Positions 25,195-34,514 of a stretch of DNA of 64,000 nucleotides are shown piece after piece. Source of the stretch: Alsobacter sp045348435 (GTDB lineage: Bacteria > Pseudomonadota > Alphaproteobacteria > Rhizobiales > Beijerinckiaceae). A program made the translations under genes and the position numbers. The stretch is taken from positions 930,001 to 994,000 of the forward strand of contig NZ_CP157484.1 of NCBI RefSeq assembly GCF_045348435.1, read 5' to 3'. How positions within the stretch are numbered: position 1 is the first letter of the stretch; each line of letters starts with the position of its first letter. A model generated the notes under the pieces. The model was not told the DNA's origin. It ran no database searches and saw only the letters and a list, made by a program, of their open reading frames with translations.

Positions 25195-27507
25195 TCAGTG
25201 CTTGGTGACCTGGGCCGAGGCGATCTCGAAGCCGCTGGGCGCCTTCAGCGGCAGGTGAAGCAGCACGATCGTGCCGGTGCCCTCGCAGGAGCGGATGCGC
25301 AGGCCCCCGCCATGCAGTTCGGCGAGCGAGCGGGCGATGGCGAGGCCGAGGCCGGAGCCGTCCGTCGGCTTGGTGGCGTCCATGTCCACCCACTCGAAGG
25401 GCCGGGCCAGCTTGGGCAGCGCATCCTTGGGGATGCCGACGCCCGTGTCCTCGACATAGATGTTGACCGAGCCGCCGATCTTGCGGGCCCGCACCATGAC
25501 CTTGCCGCCCTCGGGGGTGAACTTGACGGCGTTGGAGAGGAGGTGGCCGAGGATCTTCTCCAGCGCGCGGCGGTCGGCATGCACCAGAGTGTCGGGCAGC
25601 GATTCGGCGGTGAGCGTCAGCCCGCGTGACCGGGCCGTCTCGGAGATGGCGCTGATGGCCGAGTTGACGGCCTCGTCGGCCAGGAGAGGCTCGCGCTTCA
25701 TGCGCACGCGGCCGGCTTCCAGCTCCGCCATGTCCAGGATGTCGGCGATGAGGCCGAGGAGGTACTCGCCGCTCTTGCGGATGTCGCGGCAGTAGTCGGT
25801 GTATTTGTCGCAGCCGAGCGACCCGAAGATCCCGGCCTCCATCACTTCCGAGAAGCCCAGGATGGCGTTCAGCGGCGTCCGGAGTTCGTGGCTCATCTTG
25901 GCCAGGAACTCCGACTTGGCGCGGTTCGCGCTCTCGGCCTCGGCCTTCTGCTCCAGGTAGCGCTCGGCGAGGTCGGCGAGCTGCTGGGCCTGCATCTCCA
26001 GAGTCTGGCGCGAGCGCTTCAGGTCCGCCACCGAGGCGGTGAGCTTGCGCTCGCTGTCCAGGAGGCGCTCTTCCTGGCGTTTCAGCATGGTGATGTCGGT
26101 GCCCACCGAGACATAGCCGCCGTCCTTGGTGCGCCGCTCGTTGATCTGGAGCCATCGCGCGTCCGGCAGCTGCGCCTCGTAGCTGCGCGAGCCCGCTTTG
26201 TCCGGGGCCGTGTCGATCCGGTTCTGCACCACCGGCGGCGTCAGCGCCGCAGCCAGCGTCTCATAGGAGGTGCCGGGCTGCACCGCCTCAGGCGCGAGAT
26301 TGTGCAGCACCTGGAATTTCGAGTTGCACATCACGAGCTGGTTGTCGTCGTCCCAGAGGACGAAAGCCTCCGAGATGGTCTCGATGGCGTCGCGCAGCCG
26401 CATGTCGGCGGTCGCGGTCTCCTGCGCCATCCGGCGCTGCTCGGTGATGTCGATGGCGATGCCGATCAGGTGCGGATCGCGGTTTTCTCCGTCGCGGACC
26501 AGTTCGGCCCGGGCCCGAACCCAGACCCAGTCGCCATTGGCGGCCCGCACCCGGAAGGCGTGGTCGACCGTGGTGGCCTCGCGGCTCGCCAGCGTGTCGG
26601 CCAGCGAAAACAGATCGCCGTCGTCGGGGTGAACCAGGCGGTTGACCTCACCGAAGGACATGAACTCGCTGCTCCGCTCGTAGCCGAGCATCTCGTACAT
26701 GGAGTCCGACCAGTAGAGCGTGCCTCGGGCGATGTCCCAGTCCCACAGCCCGCAACGGCCGCGCGAGAGCGCGGTGTCGAGCCGACGGCGGAAGCTGTCG
26801 CAGATCACGTCCGCCTGGCGGGCGCGCCAGGCCTGCCAGAAATAGGCGGTGCTGATGGCGGTGAGCACCAGCCCGGCCGCGCCGAGCAGGATCAGCGTCG
26901 AGGTCGTCCGCTGCCGCCACCCGGCCAGAGCCAGGTTGATCGGTTGAATGACGGCGAGCTGGCCGTAGGGGGCGGGGAGGTTGCGGACGGTCGCGAGGGC
27001 CTTGGCGCCCGACCCCAGCGTAATGGCGATGACGCCCGCCTTGTCGGCGAACGTGGTCAAGGGCTGCGTCGGGCCGAGGACGTCCGTCAGGGTGGTCTGC
27101 GTGTAAAGGCCGCCGGGCAGGCTCGCCGTCACGGCGCCGGACTCGTTGGTGACGAGCATGAACCGGCCGTCATGCAGGACATGGCCGGGGACGAGGGCGA
27201 GGACTTTGGAAGGCGCGGCGCGGCTCGCGTCCTGGGCGAGGCGCCCGAACTCGGCGGTTGCGTAGGCGGCCAGGATGTCGATGTCGTTGGCGGCGTCGAC
27301 GAGCGTCTCTTCGCGCGTCGCCGAGGCGTTCATGAAAGACACGCTGCCGAGCGCGACGACGAAGAGTCCCACCATCACCGGCACGATTCGCCGAAGCCAG
27401 GGCTCGATGTCGAGAAGCTTTACATAGGCCGGGTTGGCGAACGAACGTACCAAGCCGGGTATGGAATGCGCGCGTACGGAAGCGATGGCTGCGAATGAAC
27501 GCGCCAT
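25195..27507 (-). CDS. PAS-domain membrane histidine kinase of the PleC/PdhS type
   Basis: A 770-residue kinase. Two membrane helices (about residues 40-60, IVPVMVGLFVVALGSVSFM; and about 205-225, LILLGAAGLVLTAISTAYFW) enclose a periplasmic domain. PAS domains follow: one with WDIARGTLYWSDSMYEMLGY, and one with AIETISEAFVLWDDDNQLVMCN. A coiled coil leads to the H-box (His near 538) in AKMSHELRTPLNAILGFSEVM, continuing IFGSLGCDKYTDYCRDIRKSG. That text is typical of DivK-interacting PleC/DivJ/PdhS kinases. The ATPase has LSNAVKFTPEGG and DGSGLGLAIARSL. It ends 10 bases from convergent glnE. A role in cell-cycle phosphorelay is likely but PleC identity is an inference. Confidence 0.82.
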   Translation of the reverse strand: MARSFAAIASVRAHSIPGLVRSFANPAYVKLLDIEPWLRRIVPVMVGLFVVALGSVSFMNASATREETLVDAANDIDILAAYATAEFGRLAQDASRAAPSKVLALVPGHVLHDGRFMLVTNESGAVTASLPGGLYTQTTLTDVLGPTQPLTTFADKAGVIAITLGSGAKALATVRNLPAPYGQLAVIQPINLALAGWRQRTTSTLILLGAAGLVLTAISTAYFWQAWRARQADVICDSFRRRLDTALSRGRCGLWDWDIARGTLYWSDSMYEMLGYERSSEFMSFGEVNRLVHPDDGDLFSLADTLASREATTVDHAFRVRAANGDWVWVRARAELVRDGENRDPHLIGIAIDITEQRRMAQETATADMRLRDAIETISEAFVLWDDDNQLVMCNSKFQVLHNLAPEAVQPGTSYETLAAALTPPVVQNRIDTAPDKAGSRSYEAQLPDARWLQINERRTKDGGYVSVGTDITMLKRQEERLLDSERKLTASVADLKRSRQTLEMQAQQLADLAERYLEQKAEAESANRAKSEFLAKMSHELRTPLNAILGFSEVMEAGIFGSLGCDKYTDYCRDIRKSGEYLLGLIADILDMAELEAGRVRMKREPLLADEAVNSAISAISETARSRGLTLTAESLPDTLVHADRRALEKILGHLLSNAVKFTPEGGKVMVRARKIGGSVNIYVEDTGVGIPKDALPKLARPFEWVDMDATKPTDGSGLGLAIARSLAELHGGGLRIRSCEGTGTIVLLHLPLKAPSGFEIASAQVTKH

Positions 27508-27608
27508 GCGTTAACCCCCTCGGATCCTAAAACGTCCATTCGGAAGGACGTGCCGCATCTCTCCGAATCGAGATGATCTGAATCCGAGGGCGCTGATTTG
27601 TCCAGTTG

Positions 27609-27623
27609 TTAAGAGATGATTAC
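27609..27623 (-). promoter_or_regulatory. CtrA-like box upstream of the PleC-like kinase
   Basis: TTAA, seven bases, then TTAC lies about 100 bases before the kinase start codon. The CtrA consensus is TTAA-N7-TTAA, so this has one mismatch. A further TTAAC lies right before the start codon. The sequence is plainly visible; binding is inferred. Confidence 0.35.
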
Positions 27624-27684
27624 GCCTAAAAAAATCGCTTGCCACAAAGGGTAGTATAGACGGTCGGACTACGACCATAGCGCG

Positions 27685-27707
27685 AAGGTTCAGCCAGGGC
27701 GAACCTT
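27685..27707. terminator. Hairpin between pepN and the PAS kinase gene
   Basis: Arms AAGGTTC (27685-27691) and GAACCTT (27701-27707) with a 9-base loop lie ten bases beyond the pepN stop. There is no clear T-run on the minus-strand side, so termination is possible but not certain. Confidence 0.4.
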
Positions 27708-27716
27708 GGCTTTACG

Positions 27717-30356
27717 CTAGGCCAGCGAGCGGGTGACGATGTCCGAAACGTCGGTCGAAAGGCCTTCCCGGGAGGCGATCCGGCGCAGCTCCGTCTCGGC
27801 TCCGCCGCGGCGGACCGGCTCCAGCGATCGCCAGGTCCGGAAGGCGCCGAGGAGACGTGCCGCGAGCTGCGGATTGGCGCCGTCGAGCTGGAGCACGATG
27901 TCGGCCAGGAAGGCGTATCCGGCCCCGTCGGCGCGGTGGAACTGGGACAGGTTGGCCATGGCGAAGGCGCCGATGAGCGCGCGGGTCCGGTTGGGGTTCG
28001 ACAGCGAGAAGCCCGGATGCCGCATCAGGCCGCGCACGCGGTCGAGCGTCCCCGTCTCGGCGATGGCGGCCTGCAGGCCGAACCATTTGTCGAGCACCAG
28101 GGGATCGGACGAAAAGCGCTCGCCGAACGCCTGGAAGGCGGCTTCCCGGGCCGGGCCGGGATGCTGCGCCAGGACGCCGAGGGCGGCGATCTGGTCGGTC
28201 ATGTTGTCGGCCGTGGCGAATTGCGCTTCGGCCAGCGGGACGCCCCGCTCGGGATCGCCCGCGGCCAGGAGGTCGAGCCCGGCGTTGCGCAGCGCGCGCC
28301 GTCCGGCGGCCTGGGCCGTCGGAGCGTAGGCTTCGCGGCTCGCCAGGGCCTCGTAGGTGCGGGCGAGCTGCTCCGAGATGGCCGAGCCGACATGGGCCCG
28401 CAGCGTCTTGCGGGCGGCCAGGATGGCGTCCGGATCGATGTCGCGCCCGAGTTCGCGCGCCACGTCCGCCTCGCTCGGCAGCGCCATCACCTGCGCCGCG
28501 AAGGCGTGGTCCTCGGTATGGGCGAGCAATTCGCCCAGAGCCTGCGCGAAGGCGGGGTCGAGCTCGGGCGTCGTCTGGCTGCGCACCGCCTCGACGGCGC
28601 GCACCATCAGCCGCATGGCGTAGCTCTGCGCCGCCTGCCACCGGTTGAACGGATCCTCGTCGTGCCGGAACAGCGTCAGGAGATCTTCGGACGACAGCTC
28701 CTGCTCCAGCCTCACGGGCGCGGAGAACCCTCGCAAAAGCGACGGGACGGGGACCACGGGAACGTCGCGGAAGGTGATGCTGTCGGCCGTCCGGTCGAGC
28801 ACGAAGAGCCCCTCCGCCAAGGGCTCGTGATCGGCCGGCGTCAGTGCGAGGGCGGCGCCGCCGCGGCCGACGAGGCCGAGCCGGATCGGGATCACCACCG
28901 GCGACTTTTCGGGCTGGCCCGGGGTCGGCGGCGTGCTCTGGGCGAAATCGAGGCGCAGCGTGCGCGCCTGCGCGTCGTAATGGCTCCTGACCGCCACCGA
29001 GGGCGTGCCGGACTGGCGATACCAGAGCGAGAAATGACTCAGGTCCATTCCGCTCGCCTCGGCGAAGCAGGCGAGGAAATCCTCCACGGTCGCGGCCGTG
29101 CCGTCGCAGCGGTTCAGATAAAGATCCATCCCCGCCTTGAAGGCCTCCGGACCCACGAGGGTCTTCAGCATGCGGATAAGCTCGGCGCCCTTCTCATACA
29201 CGGTCGCCGTGTAGAAGTTGTTGATCTCCCGATAGGTCGAGGGCCGGACCGGGTGGGCGAGGGGGCCTGAATCCTCGGCGAATTGCTGCGCCCGCAGGGT
29301 TCGCACGTCGGCGATGCGCTTCACCGGGCGGGATCGCTGGTCGGCGCTGAACTCCTGGTCGCGGAAGACGGTCAGGCCTTCCTTGAGGCAGAGCTGGAAC
29401 CAGTCCCGGCAGGTGATCCGGTTGCCGGTCCAGTTGTGGAAATATTCGTGCGCGATGATCGCCTCGATGGCGGCGTAGTCGGCGTCCGTCGCCGTCTCCG
29501 AGCTGGCCAGGACGTATTTGTCGTTGAAGATGTTGAGGCCCTTGTTCTCCATGGCCCCCATGTTGAAGTCCGACACGGCCACGATGTTGAACACGTCGAG
29601 GTCGTACTCGCAGCCGAACGTCTCCTCGTCCCAGCGCATGGACCGGATGAGCGCGTCCATCGCGTAGCCGGCGCGGTCCTCCTTGCCCGGCTCCACATAG
29701 ACGCCGAGCTCCACCCGTCGGCCCGAGCGGGTCGTGAACTCGCCCCCCACCCGGCCCAGCCGGCCGCCCACGAGGGCGAACAGATAGGCCGGCTTGGGGT
29801 GCGGGTCGCTCCAGACGGCAAAATGGCGTCCGTTCGGCAGGACCCCGCGCGCGCCCGGATTGCCATTGCCCAGCAGGACCGGCGCGTCCCCGGCGTCGGC
29901 CTCGATGCGGGTCGTGTAGACCGACATCACGTCGGGGCGGTCGAGGAAATAGGTGATCCGGCGGAAGCCCTCGGCCTCGCACTGGGTGCAGTAGACCCCC
30001 GACGAGCGGTAGAGCCCCATCAGCTTGGTGTTCGAGGTCGGGTCGAGCTGCGTCTCGATCGTCAGCCGGAACGGCCGCTCCGGCGGCGAGATCAGCGTCA
30101 GCCCCTGCGCAGACGCCTCATAGGCGTTGGGCGAGAGCGCCAGGCCGTCGAGCGCGATCGAGACCAGCGTCAGTTCGTCCCCGTCGAGCGCCAGCGGCGC
30201 GCCGACGCGACCCGCCGGATGAGGCCGCACTCCCAGCTCGGCGATGACCCTGGTCCTGGCGGGATCAAGGCGCACGTCGAGCTCGACCGTATCGATCAGG
30301 TAATCCGCCGGGCGGTAGTCCTCGAGGCGGATGGCGGGAGCTGCATCGGTGCGCAT
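27717..30356 (-). CDS. pepN: Aminopeptidase N (M1 family zinc metallopeptidase)
   Basis: An 879-residue cytoplasmic aminopeptidase that removes N-terminal residues from peptides. The substrate-anchoring GAMEN motif appears in FNMGAMENKGLNIFNDKY, and the zinc site in IEAIIAHEYFHNWTGNR with the downstream glutamate in LKEGLTVFRDQEFSADQ. The long C-terminal helical domain (about residues 540-879) is of the E. coli PepN type. Length is normal for the family. It stands alone on the minus strand, 83 bases upstream of which lies the end of the transporter gene. Confidence 0.95.
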   Translation of the reverse strand: MRTDAAPAIRLEDYRPADYLIDTVELDVRLDPARTRVIAELGVRPHPAGRVGAPLALDGDELTLVSIALDGLALSPNAYEASAQGLTLISPPERPFRLTIETQLDPTSNTKLMGLYRSSGVYCTQCEAEGFRRITYFLDRPDVMSVYTTRIEADAGDAPVLLGNGNPGARGVLPNGRHFAVWSDPHPKPAYLFALVGGRLGRVGGEFTTRSGRRVELGVYVEPGKEDRAGYAMDALIRSMRWDEETFGCEYDLDVFNIVAVSDFNMGAMENKGLNIFNDKYVLASSETATDADYAAIEAIIAHEYFHNWTGNRITCRDWFQLCLKEGLTVFRDQEFSADQRSRPVKRIADVRTLRAQQFAEDSGPLAHPVRPSTYREINNFYTATVYEKGAELIRMLKTLVGPEAFKAGMDLYLNRCDGTAATVEDFLACFAEASGMDLSHFSLWYRQSGTPSVAVRSHYDAQARTLRLDFAQSTPPTPGQPEKSPVVIPIRLGLVGRGGAALALTPADHEPLAEGLFVLDRTADSITFRDVPVVPVPSLLRGFSAPVRLEQELSSEDLLTLFRHDEDPFNRWQAAQSYAMRLMVRAVEAVRSQTTPELDPAFAQALGELLAHTEDHAFAAQVMALPSEADVARELGRDIDPDAILAARKTLRAHVGSAISEQLARTYEALASREAYAPTAQAAGRRALRNAGLDLLAAGDPERGVPLAEAQFATADNMTDQIAALGVLAQHPGPAREAAFQAFGERFSSDPLVLDKWFGLQAAIAETGTLDRVRGLMRHPGFSLSNPNRTRALIGAFAMANLSQFHRADGAGYAFLADIVLQLDGANPQLAARLLGAFRTWRSLEPVRRGGAETELRRIASREGLSTDVSDIVTRSLA

Positions 30357-30439
30357 GGCGGTCTCGGCTGCAAATCGGGGCCGCTGTTATCGACCGTTCG
30401 GGCCTGCGCCACAACCCGCGCGCATCGAGCGTCCGGAGG

Positions 30440-31834
30440 CTAGGCGCGCGCCGCCGCCCTGACGGGCTCGGTGTGGCTGACGATGCGCGTGATCGCCGGC
30501 GCGTCGGCCCGCACGCATTGCTCGAGCCGGTCGACATGGTCGTGCACGGTCGTCACGTCGAGGGCCGGATCGACGCGGCAGTGATAGTTCACGACCAGCC
30601 CGTGCCCCGGCGTCTCGCGGATGCGGATGCTGTGGACGTCCGAGATGACGCCCTGCCGGGCCGCGTGCGTCGCCAGGGAGGTCCGGATCCGCTCGGCCAG
30701 CGGCCCCTCCACGTCATGCCCGGCGAGGCTGGCCACCACGAGCGGCTCGATATGGGTGTCGACCTCGGTGTCCGCGCCGAATTCCTCCCGAACCGCGCAC
30801 TCGAAACGCGTGGCGATGGTGTGCGCCGCTCCCAGGCTCATCCGGGCGTCGACCTCCAGATCCACGCTGACGGAGAGGCGGCCGCCGATCTCCTGCACGG
30901 TGACGTGATGGACCGGGACGCGCCGCTTGGCCGCGATGAGCAGCACGCGCTCCAGGATGGTCTCGTCGTCCAGCGCCACCGGGTTGGAGTTCACCGTCAC
31001 GCTCGCCTCAGGCACCACCGCGCTGATGGCGGCCGCGATGCGGTCCTTGATCGCGGTGACCCGGTCCTGCGGCAGCGTGCGCGACACGTCGACGGCGACT
31101 TCGCCGAACACCTGCGCTCCGGCGGGCCTGACGCGGACCGGGCCGACGCCGACCACGCCGGGCGTGGACACGGCGATCTCGCGGATCCGGTCCGCCAGCC
31201 CCACCGGCGCCGCATCGACCAGCGTGTCGATGGTCCGGCGCCCCAGCCGATAGCCCGCGATGGCGATGAAGAGCGCCACCCCGATCGCCGCGAAGGCGTC
31301 CGCCTGCACGAAGCCGAACTTCGTCGCGGCGAGGCCGATGAGGACCAGCGTGGACGAGACCAGGTCCGACGAGAAATGCAGCGCGTCCGCGGCGAGCGCA
31401 TGGCTGCGGGTTTCCTCCGCCACCTTGGTGAGCCCGCGCCAGCGAAAATAATCCACCACGATCGAGACGATCAGAACCGCGAAGGCGAGCCAGGTGGCGT
31501 CCACCACGGCCATCTCGCCCAGGAGACGCCGGCCGGCTTCCCACAGCACCCCGACGGCCAGCACCATCAGGAGACCGGTCTCGATCAGGGCGGCGACCGC
31601 CTCGATCTTGCCATGGCCGTAGTGGTGCTCGTCGTCCGCCGGCTTGTCGGCGGCGCGCACGGCGAAATAAGTGAGGATCGTCGCGCCCGTGTCCAGGAGG
31701 CTGTGGCCCGCCTCCGAGAGCAGCGCCAGCGAACCCGAGAGGAGGCCCGCGACGAGCTTGCCCAGCGTCAGCGCGGCGCTCGCCACGATGGACCAGAACG
31801 CCGCCTGCTCCTTGGCGTGCGCGTGTTCAGACAT
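30440..31834 (-). CDS. Cation diffusion facilitator (zinc-type) with three C-terminal domains
   Basis: A 464-residue metal/proton antiporter. The first 210 residues hold six membrane helices with metal ligands in HSLLD (helix 2) and HFSSD (helix 5), the pattern of zinc-transporting family members. Beyond that are three consecutive segments that each resemble the ferredoxin-like cytoplasmic domain: near residues 220-290, 300-375 and 380-455. Usual family members have one and are about 300 residues long. The ATG at 31834 follows a CAGGGGG; the frame is open further upstream but would overlap fdhD. It is 50 bases downstream of fdhD and may be co-transcribed. Confidence 0.85.
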   Translation of the reverse strand: MSEHAHAKEQAAFWSIVASAALTLGKLVAGLLSGSLALLSEAGHSLLDTGATILTYFAVRAADKPADDEHHYGHGKIEAVAALIETGLLMVLAVGVLWEAGRRLLGEMAVVDATWLAFAVLIVSIVVDYFRWRGLTKVAEETRSHALAADALHFSSDLVSSTLVLIGLAATKFGFVQADAFAAIGVALFIAIAGYRLGRRTIDTLVDAAPVGLADRIREIAVSTPGVVGVGPVRVRPAGAQVFGEVAVDVSRTLPQDRVTAIKDRIAAAISAVVPEASVTVNSNPVALDDETILERVLLIAAKRRVPVHHVTVQEIGGRLSVSVDLEVDARMSLGAAHTIATRFECAVREEFGADTEVDTHIEPLVVASLAGHDVEGPLAERIRTSLATHAARQGVISDVHSIRIRETPGHGLVVNYHCRVDPALDVTTVHDHVDRLEQCVRADAPAITRIVSHTEPVRAAARA

Positions 31835-31884
31835 GGCGTCCCCCTGCGAATGCGATGCTGGGGTACAAGCTCCGTCGGGCCGGG

Positions 31885-32796
31885 TCAATCCACCCGCGCG
31901 CTCTCCTCCAAGTTGATCGGAGACGTGTTGCGAGTGCTTCCGAAAAGCGAGTGCGGATCGGAAAAGACCTGAAAAGTATCGTTGCGCGCCAAGGCGATCA
32001 GCGTGAGTCGATGTTCTTGCGAAAGCTGAACCGCGAGGCTCGTGGGCGCCGAGATCCCAGCAAGCGCCGGGATGCGGGCGGCCAGACACTTCTGCACGAG
32101 CTCAAAGGAGATGCGGCTGGTCATGAGGCAGAACCCGGCATGGCCGGCTATGCCCGTCCGGGCCATGTGGCCGATGAGCTTGTCGAGGGCGTTGTGGCGC
32201 CCGACATCCTCGCGCACGGCCAGGATCGCGCCATCCGGCGCGACGAAGGCGGCCGCGTGGACCGCGCCGGTCTCCCGGTTGAGCTGCTGCAGCGGATAGA
32301 GGGCGTCGACGGCCCGGAACACGGCGTCGCCGCTGATCTGAGGCCGTCGCCCGATCGCGCCGAAGCGCCTCACCGCCTGTTCGAGCTCCACGATGCCGCA
32401 GATCCCGCATCCGGTCTGGCCGACGAGGTTGCGCCGGTTCTCCAGCAGCGCCTTCTGCCGGTGCTGCGGGATGATGGCCTGGGCCAGCATCCCCAACGCG
32501 ATCGGCCGGATCACGATCTCCTCGATCTCCTCCGCCCGGTCGACGATCTGCTCGGTCAGCGAGAACCCGACCACGAAATCCTCGATGTCGACGGGGCTCG
32601 CCATCATGACGGCGTGGGCGATCCCGTTATAGGTGATCGACACCGGGACCTCGGCCGCCAGCGTCCGGTCCCGCTCCACGCACGTTCCGTCGCGCGCGAC
32701 CGCGACGGTCTGCGCCAGCACGCGCGGCGGCGGAGGTTCGGACAGGATCTCGATCTCGTCCTCGTCGAGGCGGTCGTCAGCCCGGTCGTCCTGCAT
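31885..32796 (-). CDS. fdhD: Formate dehydrogenase sulfurtransferase FdhD
   Basis: A 303-residue protein that passes sulfur from the IscS desulfurase to the molybdenum cofactor of formate dehydrogenase. The key cysteines lie in QTGCGICGIVELE near residue 130. Other family blocks are VPVSITYNGIAHAVMMASP, DFVVGFSLTEQIV and FVAPDGAILAVREDVGRHNALDK. The C-terminal region carries the nucleotide-binding LMTSRISFELVQK stretch. No formate dehydrogenase gene is present nearby. It is divergent from gloA across a 167-base gap. Confidence 0.93.
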   Translation of the reverse strand: MQDDRADDRLDEDEIEILSEPPPPRVLAQTVAVARDGTCVERDRTLAAEVPVSITYNGIAHAVMMASPVDIEDFVVGFSLTEQIVDRAEEIEEIVIRPIALGMLAQAIIPQHRQKALLENRRNLVGQTGCGICGIVELEQAVRRFGAIGRRPQISGDAVFRAVDALYPLQQLNRETGAVHAAAFVAPDGAILAVREDVGRHNALDKLIGHMARTGIAGHAGFCLMTSRISFELVQKCLAARIPALAGISAPTSLAVQLSQEHRLTLIALARNDTFQVFSDPHSLFGSTRNTSPINLEESARVD

Positions 32797-32864
32797 GGGT
32801 CTCTCCTTCCCGACGCGCCGAAAGAGGCGTCCGGGCCTGGCGCGCGGGGGTGTCCGCCGCCGCC

Positions 32865-32888
32865 ATCGCCCTATAAGACTAGGGCGAT
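32865..32888. repeat. Inverted repeat between fdhD and gloA
   Basis: Perfect arms ATCGCCCT (32865-32872) and AGGGCGAT (32881-32888) flank an 8-base loop, ATAAGACT. It lies 75 bases before gloA in the divergent control region, so it could be an operator. On the minus strand, loop and arm read AGTCTTATA, a half-site of the palindromes at 34514 and 41879; this may be chance. Confidence 0.4.
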
Positions 32889-32963
32889 CGGAGCCGTCCC
32901 GCCATCGCGCGGCGCCGGCTCGCGCGAAACGGGCCGGACGAACGGCCGAACAGGAGGCGCTCC

Positions 32964-33404
32964 ATGGAATACCTGCACACGATGGTTCGCGTCGGCGACC
33001 TCGACAAGGCGCTCGACTTCTACTGCGCCAAGTTCGGGCTCGTCGAAGTCCGGCGCACTGAGAACGAGAAGGGTCGCTACACGCTCGTGTTCCTGGCCGC
33101 GCCGGGCGACGTGGACCGCGCCCGCGACAGCAAGGCGCCGCTGCTCGAACTCACCTACAACTGGGACGAGAAGGACTATGCGGGGGGCCGCAATTTCGGC
33201 CACCTGGCCTATCGGGTGGACGACATCTACGCGCTGTGCGACCGCCTCATGAAGGCCGGCGTCACGATCAACCGCCCGCCTCGCGACGGCTACATGGCCT
33301 TCATCCGCTCTCCCGACGGCATCTCGATCGAGCTGCTTCAGAAGGGCGAGCCGAAGCCCGCGGCCGAGCCCTGGGCCTCGATGCAGAACACCGGCAGCTG
33401 GTGA
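32964..33404 (+). CDS. gloA: Lactoylglutathione lyase (glyoxalase I)
   Basis: A 146-residue metalloenzyme that converts the methylglyoxal-glutathione adduct to lactoylglutathione. The two VOC halves are visible: EYLHTMVRVGDLDKALDFYCAKFGL and FGHLAYRVDDIYALCDRLMKAGV. Metal ligands are expected at His5, the Glu in LLELTYNW, the His in NFGHLAYRV and the Glu in SIELLQKG. The ATG is preceded by AGGAGG. It is 80 bases upstream of the mutarotase gene and may supply methylglyoxal detoxification for triose-phosphate-producing pathways next to it. Confidence 0.93.
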   Translation: MEYLHTMVRVGDLDKALDFYCAKFGLVEVRRTENEKGRYTLVFLAAPGDVDRARDSKAPLLELTYNWDEKDYAGGRNFGHLAYRVDDIYALCDRLMKAGVTINRPPRDGYMAFIRSPDGISIELLQKGEPKPAAEPWASMQNTGSW

Positions 33405-33485
33405 CGACGTCTCCCGCCGCTCCGGCCCGTCGGGCCGCGAGCGGCGGTTCGAACTCAAAAGCGAAAGACCATGGGGGAGGGGGGC

Positions 33486-34514
33486 ATGACGGTGAGGGAG
33501 TTCGGCCGCCTGGGCGACGACGTCGTCCACGAGGTCACGATCCGTTCAAAGGCGGGCGCCGAGGCCCGGGTGATCACCTGGGGCGCGGTCCTGCGCGACC
33601 TGCACGTCCCGCTCCCGTCGGGCGGGCGCCAGCGGGTCGTGCTGGGCCTGCAGACGATCGAGGACTATGTCGAGCATTCGCCCCATATGGGGGCCATTGC
33701 GGGGCGCTACGCCAACCGGATCGCCGGCGGGCGCTTCCTGCTGGACGGCGTCGAGCGCCAGCTCGATCGCAACCAGGCCGGCCGCCACGCCCTGCATGGC
33801 GGCGGCGCCGCCTTCGGCAAGCGCCTCTGGCGGCTCGCGGCGCATGACGAAACATCCGTCACGCTGACGCTCGTCTCCCTGGACGGTGACGGCGGATATC
33901 CGGGACAGCTCACGGCGACCTGCGTGTACCGGATGGTCGAACCCGCCACCCTGCGGGTCGAGCTGACGGCCGTCGCCGACGCGCCGACGATCGTCAACCT
34001 GGCCCAGCACGCCTACTGGAACCTCGACGGCTCGCCTTCGGTGCTGGACCACGAACTGGAGGTGGACGCCTCCTTCTACACCCCAGTGGACGAGGACCTG
34101 ATCCCCACAGGCGAGGTGAGCGCCGTGGCCGGCACGCCCTTCGACTTCCGCAGCCGCCGGCCGATCCGGTTCGCCGGGCGGGACGGCGCGCCGTTCCGCT
34201 ACGACCACAATTTCGTCCTCTCGGCTCCCAGGCCCACCCGCGACCAGCCTTTGCGCCGCGCCGCGCGGCTTCGCTCGCCCCGCAACGGCCTGACGCTCGA
34301 ACTGCACACGACCGAGCCCGGCGTTCAGGTCTATGATGGGCACAAGGTGGACGTCGCCGCGCCGGGACTGGACGGAGCCCGCTACGGCGCGAACGCCGGC
34401 CTTTGCCTGGAAAGCCAGGTCTGGCCCGACAGTCCCAACCGGCCCCACTTTCCCGATCCGACCCTGCGGCCGGACGAGGTGTATCGGCAGATCTCGGAAT
34501 ACCGCTTCGCGTGA
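33486..34514 (+). CDS. Aldose 1-epimerase (galactose mutarotase family)
   Basis: A 342-residue mutarotase that interconverts alpha and beta anomers of a free sugar. Family blocks are ITWGAVLRDLHVP, GAIAGRYANRIAGGRF, LDRNQAGRHALHGGG, VNLAQHAYWNLDG and YDHNFVL; the His in LAQHAYWNL and the late glutamate in LCLESQVWPDSPN are the probable catalytic pair. I place the start at the ATG at 33486, directly after a GGGGGAGGGGGG, and not at the ATG at 33471. It precedes the kinase-aldolase-isomerase genes, so it may act on the same sugar, as YihR does in the E. coli sulfoquinovose operon. Confidence 0.85.
   Translation: MTVREFGRLGDDVVHEVTIRSKAGAEARVITWGAVLRDLHVPLPSGGRQRVVLGLQTIEDYVEHSPHMGAIAGRYANRIAGGRFLLDGVERQLDRNQAGRHALHGGGAAFGKRLWRLAAHDETSVTLTLVSLDGDGGYPGQLTATCVYRMVEPATLRVELTAVADAPTIVNLAQHAYWNLDGSPSVLDHELEVDASFYTPVDEDLIPTGEVSAVAGTPFDFRSRRPIRFAGRDGAPFRYDHNFVLSAPRPTRDQPLRRAARLRSPRNGLTLELHTTEPGVQVYDGHKVDVAAPGLDGARYGANAGLCLESQVWPDSPNRPHFPDPTLRPDEVYRQISEYRFA

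Noticed and set aside
31835..32089. N-terminal extension of the metal transporter up to an earlier start
   Set aside because: It would overlap fdhD, has no family similarity, and a good ribosome binding site precedes the start at 31834.
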